Program-made: the position numbers and the translations under genes
The notes under the pieces: generated by a model
What the model was told of the DNA's origin: nothing
What the model saw: only the letters and a program-made list of their open reading frames with translations
Databases searched by the model: none
Part shown: positions 58,846 to 64,000 of the stretch, one piece after another
Position numbering within the stretch: position 1 is the stretch's first letter
Layout of the letters: each line of letters begins with the position of its first letter
Assembly: GCF_020179835.1 (NCBI RefSeq)
Contig: NZ_JAIUDA010000001.1
Coordinates: forward strand, 744,001-808,000
From: Pantoea sp. alder81
GTDB lineage: Bacteria > Pseudomonadota > Gammaproteobacteria > Enterobacterales > Enterobacteriaceae
Direction: 5' to 3'
Length of the DNA stretch: 64,000 bases

Positions 58846-58867
58846 GAGCCCTTTGCTGAAAGGGCTC
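58846..58867. terminator. Hairpin between convergent aminotransferase and uxuR
   Basis: GAGCCCTTT and AAAGGGCTC form a perfect 9-bp stem with loop GCTG. There is no long T run on either side, so efficiency is uncertain. Confidence 0.65.
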
Positions 58868-58870
58868 ATC

Positions 58871-59638
58871 CTAGCCGTTGGCACTGTCCAGCGGCCAGGA
58901 TTCAAACAGATAACCATCAAAATCGATGTCATCGACATCTGAAAACTCCAGCAGTCGCTGCTTCACGTTCTCCAGATGCTGCCACATGGCTTGCTTGGCG
59001 GCGCGCGCGTCTTTCTTGATCAGCGTGGCGAGGATCTTCTTGTGATCGTCAAGCCACTGTTTGCGGTAATCGTTATTCACCAAATGTCGATGTAGCTGAC
59101 TCCACATCACGTTATCTTCACGCCACTGCCAGGATTGTTTAAACAGCTCGACCAACATGCTGTTATGGGTCGCTTCCGCAATCGCTAAATGGAAATTACG
59201 GTCGCCATTCTCGCTTTCGTTGACCGCACCAGAAGCCAGCTCTTTCTCTTCCAGTTCCAGCGCCTGACGCATCTTGATGATGTCTTCACGCGTGGCCTGA
59301 AGGGCGGCAAACTCCGCGATGTTACTCTCCAGAAGCTGACGCGCCTGCAGCATCTCAAACGGGCCGGCATCATTACAGGCGGCTTGAGCCGTCGCGCGCG
59401 GTGCGGGGCTGTCGTTTACCACGTAGATCCCAGCACCACGACGTACCTCGATCAAACCCTCCAGCTCCAGCATGATCAGTGCTTCACGCACCAGCGTGCG
59501 GGTCACATCCAGCAAGGCAGCCAGTTCACGCTCAGGTGGCAACCGTTCACCCACGGCGTACTGCTTTTGCGTAATCATGTTACGCAACATTTCCCCTACT
59601 TCCTGATAAGGGCGCTGTGCTGATGCTTGTGTTTTCAT
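58871..59638 (-). CDS. uxuR: UxuR, GntR-family repressor of hexuronate genes
   Basis: A 255-residue GntR/FadR-group repressor. The start MKTQASAQRPYQEVGEML, the winged-helix part GERLPPERELAALLDVTRTLVREALIMLELEGLIEVRRGAGIYVV and the effector domain track E. coli UxuR closely. Effector-domain blocks include CNDAGPFEMLQARQLLESNIAEFAALQATREDI and HLAIAEATHNSMLVELFKQSWQWRE. It represses uxu/uxa genes until fructuronate binds. ATG 59638 matches UxuR; the frame to 59689 is not needed. It lies 84 nt after uxaC on the same strand. Confidence 0.94.
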   Translation of the reverse strand: MKTQASAQRPYQEVGEMLRNMITQKQYAVGERLPPERELAALLDVTRTLVREALIMLELEGLIEVRRGAGIYVVNDSPAPRATAQAACNDAGPFEMLQARQLLESNIAEFAALQATREDIIKMRQALELEEKELASGAVNESENGDRNFHLAIAEATHNSMLVELFKQSWQWREDNVMWSQLHRHLVNNDYRKQWLDDHKKILATLIKKDARAAKQAMWQHLENVKQRLLEFSDVDDIDFDGYLFESWPLDSANG

Positions 59639-59722
59639 GAGCTCTTTTCTGCTGATTAAGAAGTTTACGACCACCGACGCTGCCATCATTTGCGCCCTGC
59701 ACTATAGCACAGGGCGTGATTT

Positions 59723-61141
59723 TCACTTCGGATTGAGGGTGAAGTAGCGCTGTGCGTTATTGAAGCAAATATCTTGCAGCATGCTGCCGAGCACCGCTTC
59801 ATCGTGCGGCACAATCCCTTCCTGCACCCATTGGGCAAGCAGATTGCACAGAATACGACGGAAGTATTCATGGCGCGTATAGGAGAGGAAGCTGCGTGAA
59901 TCCGTCAACATGCCAACGAACTGGCTGAGCAGGCCGATCTGTGAGAGTTGCTCCAGCTGACGCAACATGCCATCGCGTTGATCGTTGAACCACCAGCCAG
60001 ACCCAAATTGCACTTTGCCCGCAATCCCTGTGCCCTGGAAGTTACCTGCCATCGTGGCCAGCACTTCGTTATCACGTGGATTGAGGCAATAGAGAATGGT
60101 TTTGGGCAGTTGATCGTTGATATCCATCGCATCAAGCAGGCGTGAAAGCGGCAGGGCAATATTGTTATCACCAATCGAGTCAAAACCGCTGTCAGCACCC
60201 AGCAGACGGAACAGGCGGGTGCTGTTGTTGCGGATGGCGCCGATATGCAGCTGCATCACCCAATCACGTTTCGCATATTCAGCGCCGAGCCACACCAGCA
60301 CTGCGCTGCTAAACTGGGCGACCTCCAGCTCGCTGAGCGTGTCGCCGTTGCGGCGCTTAGACAGAATGGCGTCCAGCACGTTGTCATCCGGAACCGGGGC
60401 GAAGCGCAGCACTTCAATACCGTGATCTGATGCCCGGCAGCCGTGGGCGGAGAAGTGATCTAAACGGCGCAGCAGGGCGGTGCGCAGTGCATCAAAGTTA
60501 TTGATTGCGACATCCGCTGCCGATTCCAGGCGACCCAGATAGTCAACAAAGCCATCCAGCTCAATCTTAAATATCTTGTCCGGACGCCAGCTCGGTGCAA
60601 CATCGATGTCAATGCTGCTATCTTCGGCAATCTGGCGGTGATACTGCAGGGAATCAATCGGATCATCTGTGGTACCCACCATACGCACCTTCATCTGGCG
60701 CATTATGCCGCGCGCGGAAAACGCAGGCGTTGCCAGCTTCTCGGCACACTCATCCCACACGCGTTGCGCGGTGTCGGGTCCAAACAGCGTATCGGTGATG
60801 CCAAACGGGCGGCGCAGTTCCAGATGGGTCCAGTGATACAGCGGGTTACCAAGAGTCTTTGGCACGGTGTGTGCCCAGGCGAGATATTTGTCGTAGTCGT
60901 TGGTGGTTTTACCGGTGATCAGCGATTCATCGACGCCCGCCGCACGCAGCGCACGCCATTTGTAGTGATCGCCTTCCAGCCAAATCTGTCCGAGGTTGGC
61001 GAATTGACGATCTTCGGCAATCTCCTGCGGATTAAGATGGCAGTGATAATCGTAGATCGGCATATCTGCGGCAAAGTCATGGTACAAACGACGAGCAACA
61101 TCGCTTTGCAGCAGGAAATCGTCATCCATAAAGTGCTTCAT
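59723..61141 (-). CDS. uxaC: UxaC, glucuronate/galacturonate isomerase
   Basis: A 472-residue amidohydrolase-fold isomerase that converts D-glucuronate to fructuronate and D-galacturonate to tagaturonate. The metal motif is [15 protein letters not shown]. Family blocks are [35 protein letters not shown]-like [33 protein letters not shown] and [35 protein letters not shown] is also present. The length equals E. coli UxaC. ATG 61141 overlaps the uxuB stop by 4 nt. It feeds uxuB in the same operon. Confidence 0.97.
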   Translation of the reverse strand: MKHFMDDDFLLQSDVARRLYHDFAADMPIYDYHCHLNPQEIAEDRQFANLGQIWLEGDHYKWRALRAAGVDESLITGKTTNDYDKYLAWAHTVPKTLGNPLYHWTHLELRRPFGITDTLFGPDTAQRVWDECAEKLATPAFSARGIMRQMKVRMVGTTDDPIDSLQYHRQIAEDSSIDIDVAPSWRPDKIFKIELDGFVDYLGRLESAADVAINNFDALRTALLRRLDHFSAHGCRASDHGIEVLRFAPVPDDNVLDAILSKRRNGDTLSELEVAQFSSAVLVWLGAEYAKRDWVMQLHIGAIRNNSTRLFRLLGADSGFDSIGDNNIALPLSRLLDAMDINDQLPKTILYCLNPRDNEVLATMAGNFQGTGIAGKVQFGSGWWFNDQRDGMLRQLEQLSQIGLLSQFVGMLTDSRSFLSYTRHEYFRRILCNLLAQWVQEGIVPHDEAVLGSMLQDICFNNAQRYFTLNPK

Positions 61142-62619
61142 TTCGGCTCCTGATTCAGGGATGTAACGGTGGCGCGGGCACCATACTGGCAAAGTTGTGC
61201 GTACACCTGTTGTAGGGTACTGACGAATCCTGCATTGGCAGGCAAGTCGTCACCAAAAATGGTTTTCACAGCGAGCAGGGCGCTAACGCGCGCATCGCCT
61301 TCTGGCGTGTGCTGGTTAATGTCATGCAAGGTGGCATGTAATGGGTCAACCACATCAAATGGCTCACCACGCTCATCCTGCCCAAGCACGTAACGCATCC
61401 ATCCGGCAATCCCCAGCGCCAGGTGGCGATAGTCACTGCCGTGCTTTAGGTGATAGCGCACAGAATCCAGCCAGCGCTGCGGCAGCTTCTGACTGCCATC
61501 CATCGCAATCTGTTGCGTCCGGTGGCGCAGTGAAGGGTTGCGAAAGCGTTCGATCAGCTGATGGGCATAGGCTTGCAGATCAATTCCGTCTGGCATCGAT
61601 AGCGTGGGCACCTGCTCCTGCAGCATTAATGCTAATGCCGCCTGACGATAGGCCGGAAGTTGCATGGTGTCGGCAATGGTCTCGCAGTTGCCCAGATAAC
61701 CGAGGTAGGCGAGAAACGAGTGGCTGCCGTTAAGCATGCGCAGTTTCATCATTTCGAAGGGCGCAACGTCCGCCACAAACTGCGCGCCAACGCGATCCCA
61801 GTCAGGACGACCGTTGACGAAATCATCTTCGATCACCCACTGACGAAACGGCTCGCACGCCACGCCGCAGGGATCATCAACGCCCAGTAGCGCACGAATT
61901 TCCTGCTGTGTTTCGTCAGTCACCGCCGGCACGATGCGGTCAACCATACTGCTGGGAAAGGTAACGTTCTCACCAATCCACTTCGCCAGCTCCGCATCGC
62001 GCAACTGCGCAAAGCCCACCACAGCAGCGCGGGCAACATGGCCGTTATCGCGCAGGTTGTCACAGGACAGCACGGTAAACGGTCCTACGGCACGTTCACG
62101 ACGCACACGCAACGCTTCTACGATAAAACCAATCGCGGACTTTGGTGTGGCGGGATGCGCAAGATCATGCTGAATCAGCGGGTTGTCAGCATCCAACTCT
62201 CCGTTGGCACCTTGGGTGCAGTAACCTTTCTCAGTCACCGTTAATGAGACGATTGCGGTTTCCGGGCGAGCCAGCGCTTCGATGATGCCATCATGCCCAT
62301 CCAGTGCCGGATGTAACGCCTCTTTGATGGCGGCTACGATATGAACTTGGTTCTGTTCGGCGCCTTTTTCCGTCACGCTGTAGAGCAGATCTTGCTGGCG
62401 CAGTTGCTCCACCAACAGTTTGCCGCTTGCCGACATCAGGTTGACCTCACAGATACCCCAGTCACTGTCGCTGATTTCAAGCAGATGATGCAGATAAAGC
62501 GCCTGATGCGCGCGATGAAATGCGCCACAGCCAATATGTACGATACGCGGTACCAGCCGTTGGTGATTCCAGGCGGGGCGGTTCACTTTTAGTTCGCCGC
62601 TGGCAAGGTTATGTTCCAT
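61138..62619 (-). CDS. uxuB: UxuB, D-fructuronate (mannonate) oxidoreductase
   Basis: A 493-residue polyol dehydrogenase-family enzyme that reduces fructuronate to mannonate with NADH. The Rossmann start is [23 protein letters not shown]. Other blocks are [59 protein letters not shown] and [18 protein letters not shown], whose catalytic Lys precedes the RMLNG motif. ATG 62619 follows GGAG. It could in principle be the tagaturonate reductase UxaB, but the uxuA neighbour supports UxuB. Confidence 0.92.
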   Translation of the reverse strand: MEHNLASGELKVNRPAWNHQRLVPRIVHIGCGAFHRAHQALYLHHLLEISDSDWGICEVNLMSASGKLLVEQLRQQDLLYSVTEKGAEQNQVHIVAAIKEALHPALDGHDGIIEALARPETAIVSLTVTEKGYCTQGANGELDADNPLIQHDLAHPATPKSAIGFIVEALRVRRERAVGPFTVLSCDNLRDNGHVARAAVVGFAQLRDAELAKWIGENVTFPSSMVDRIVPAVTDETQQEIRALLGVDDPCGVACEPFRQWVIEDDFVNGRPDWDRVGAQFVADVAPFEMMKLRMLNGSHSFLAYLGYLGNCETIADTMQLPAYRQAALALMLQEQVPTLSMPDGIDLQAYAHQLIERFRNPSLRHRTQQIAMDGSQKLPQRWLDSVRYHLKHGSDYRHLALGIAGWMRYVLGQDERGEPFDVVDPLHATLHDINQHTPEGDARVSALLAVKTIFGDDLPANAGFVSTLQQVYAQLCQYGARATVTSLNQEPK

Positions 62620-62635
62620 GTAAACTCCATTCGAC

Positions 62636-62740
62636 CCGATGCGCATAAATGCGCACCCTACATCGGACCGTTGCATTTTGGGCAGAGGCCCCGTGTAGCC
62701 TTCCGATGGATTGTAGGGTCGCCATTGATGGCGACCACAA
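62636..62740. repeat. Inverted pair of REP-like elements between uxuA and uxuB
   Basis: Two hairpins, TGCGCAT-AA-ATGCGCA (62640-62655) and GGTCGCCAT-TG-ATGGCGACC (62717-62736), bracket an inverted CCCTACATCGG and CCGATGGATTGTAGGG. The whole can fold as a cruciform, as in REPIN/BIME elements. In this intercistronic position it may stabilise the uxuA part of the mRNA. Confidence 0.7.
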
Positions 62741-62753
62741 CGGCGCTAAACTT

Positions 62754-63932
62754 TCAGAAATAAGCGCGGTGAATCGCTAACTCCACGCCGCGAATCTCTG
62801 CCAATCCTTTCAGACGACCAATCGCCGAATAACCGGGGTTAGTCTTCTTGCGCAAGTCGTCGAGCATCTGGTGACCATGATCCGGGCGCATCGGAATCAA
62901 ATCTTCCTGACCGGCCGCTTTACGGCGATGTTCTTCTTCAGCAATCGCCTTAATCACCGCAAACATGTCGACATCGCCGCCCAAATGCGCCGCTTCGTGG
63001 AAGGTATTTGGATTCTCTTCGCGTTTGGTTGACCGCAGGTGCGCAAAGTAAATACGTGGACCAAAACGTTTAACCATACCGGCGAGGTCGTTTTCAGCTA
63101 ATACGCCATAAGACCCGGTGCACATGGTGAAGCCATTCGCCGTGCTCGGTACGGTATCGATCATCCACTGCAAGTCTTCCGCGTTGGAAACGATGCGCGG
63201 CAGACCCAGAATTGGACGCGGTGGATCATCCGGATGCACCGCCATACGTATGCCGGCCTCTTCTGCCACCGGAATAATCGCGCGCAAGAAGGTGGCGAAG
63301 TTTTCACGTAACTCAGCTTTGCCGATACCGTCATAACGGGCCAATTGCGCACGGAACTGATCCAGCGTGTAACCCTCTTCGGCACCCGGTAAGCCAGCGA
63401 TGATATTGCGCGTCAGGCGGGTTTTATGCTCTTCGCTCATGGTGGCGAAACGGTCAGCCGCCTGAGCAATTTCCGTGGCGGTGTAATCGTTTTCTGCCCC
63501 CGGACGCTGCAGGAGGTGCAGTTCAAATACGGCAAATTCAATCTGATCGAAACGCAGCGCTTTTGCGCCATCAGGTAACAGGTATTCGAGGTCAGTGCGG
63601 GTCCAGTCGAGGATCGGCATAAAGTTGTAGCAGACGGTTTTAATACCGCATTGCGCCAGATTTCGCAGCGACTGCTGGTAATGACGGATCCACTTCTCAC
63701 ACTCACCGCTGCCGGTTTTGATCTCTTCGTGAATCGGCACGCTTTCAACCACTGACCACACTAGACCCGCCGCTTCCACGATGGCTTTGCGCTGCATAAT
63801 TTCGTCTACCGACCACACTTCACCATTCGGAATGTGGTGCAGGGCAGTGACGATTCCGGTCGCGCCAGCCTGTCGTGCATCAGCAAGGGAAACGGGGTCA
63901 TTCGGGCCATACCAGCGCCAGGTCTGCTTCAT
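62754..63932 (-). CDS. uxuA: UxuA, mannonate dehydratase
   Basis: A 392-residue TIM-barrel enzyme (Fe2+/Mn2+) that dehydrates D-mannonate to 2-keto-3-deoxygluconate. The start is [40 protein letters not shown]. Metal-site and catalytic regions include [60 protein letters not shown] and [13 protein letters not shown]. The length matches E. coli UxuA (394). First gene of uxuA-uxuB-uxaC-uxuR; the promoter is at the window edge with a probable UxuR/ExuR site. Confidence 0.96.
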   Translation of the reverse strand: MKQTWRWYGPNDPVSLADARQAGATGIVTALHHIPNGEVWSVDEIMQRKAIVEAAGLVWSVVESVPIHEEIKTGSGECEKWIRHYQQSLRNLAQCGIKTVCYNFMPILDWTRTDLEYLLPDGAKALRFDQIEFAVFELHLLQRPGAENDYTATEIAQAADRFATMSEEHKTRLTRNIIAGLPGAEEGYTLDQFRAQLARYDGIGKAELRENFATFLRAIIPVAEEAGIRMAVHPDDPPRPILGLPRIVSNAEDLQWMIDTVPSTANGFTMCTGSYGVLAENDLAGMVKRFGPRIYFAHLRSTKREENPNTFHEAAHLGGDVDMFAVIKAIAEEEHRRKAAGQEDLIPMRPDHGHQMLDDLRKKTNPGYSAIGRLKGLAEIRGVELAIHRAYF

Positions 63933-63980
63933 GTTGTTACCTCATTTGGGTCCTGAAGATGCAACTCAAGACTATTCTTA

Positions 63981-63998
63981 TATTGGTTGACCTATTTA
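63981..63998 (-). promoter_or_regulatory. UxuR/ExuR-like operator upstream of uxuA
   Basis: TATTGGTTGACCTATTTA contains ATTGGT and ACCTAT around TG, similar to the AATTGGTATACCAATT operator known for UxuR and ExuR. It lies about 50 bp upstream of the uxuA start, close to the window end. Confidence 0.55.
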
Positions 63999-64000
63999 TC

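Overview
The window is enterobacterial chromosome-type DNA, most likely from Pantoea, Erwinia or a close relative (Erwiniaceae). This is inferred from Klebsiella-order pqqABCDEF, E. coli-like orthologues (SutR, UxuR, UxaC, UxuB, UxuA, YncD/PqqU, Dld), the Salmonella-type scsABCD and srfABC loci, and short palindromic repeats between genes. It is gene-dense and GC-rich. The exception is an AT-rich patch at about 15.1-17.0 kb. No tRNA, rRNA, CRISPR array, prophage or transposase was seen. All calls come from reading protein and DNA motifs by eye; no database search was run.

Layout: 0-2 kb holds the start of an RND efflux pump (minus) facing a SoxS/RamA-size AraC regulator. 2.1-2.8 kb is a barnase-like RNase with a barstar-like inhibitor. 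2.8-9.5 kb is the srfA-srfB-srfC operon (minus). 9.6-12.6 kb holds benE facing sutR, then a MarR regulator with an isochorismatase-type hydrolase; both regulatory regions carry clear inverted-repeat operators. 12.7-14.8 kb is a YncD/PqqU-type TonB receptor. 15.1-16.8 kb holds AriR/YmgB-like and YcgZ-like small regulators separated by AT-rich DNA. 17-21 kb holds TetR, a beta-hydroxyacid dehydrogenase-type oxidoreductase, an AraC regulator and a long-form leuA. 21.4-29.1 kb holds an SsuA-like binding protein, a membrane dipeptidase and pqqABCDEF. 29.2-31.6 kb holds yceI and dld.

32-36.9 kb is a seven-gene operon behind a CRP-type site: phosphofructokinase-like kinase, ascorbate-type PTS EIIB and EIIC, class II aldolase, an unknown 89-residue protein, EIIA and a P-loop kinase. 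It looks like a complete PTS route for an unidentified sugar. 36.9-42 kb holds accessory oxidoreductases, LysR, a serine hydrolase and an MFS exporter. 42.2-45.8 kb is scsABCD (copper and redox stress). 46-64 kb is rich in uronate metabolism: divergent kdgF and a DhuI-like isomerase with CRP and KdgR sites; a peptide-type ABC transporter with an enolase-superfamily enzyme behind a second KdgR-like box; and uxuA-uxuB-uxaC-uxuR. Interspersed are a Fur-box iron-type binding protein, a DUF2231-like membrane protein and a PQQ-type sorbosone dehydrogenase.

The most striking find is at 57.0-57.5 kb and is an apparent SOS-controlled type I toxin-antitoxin module of the tisB/istR kind. It has a perfect LexA box, a 29-codon hydrophobic TisB-like toxin ORF with a sequestered Shine-Dalgarno, and a divergent sigma70 promoter for a small RNA. 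The 5' end of that RNA is an 18-nt perfect antisense match to the toxin leader. Three PQQ-linked functions (synthesis, an outer-membrane receptor for PQQ, and a PQQ-type sugar dehydrogenase) also occur in this one window.
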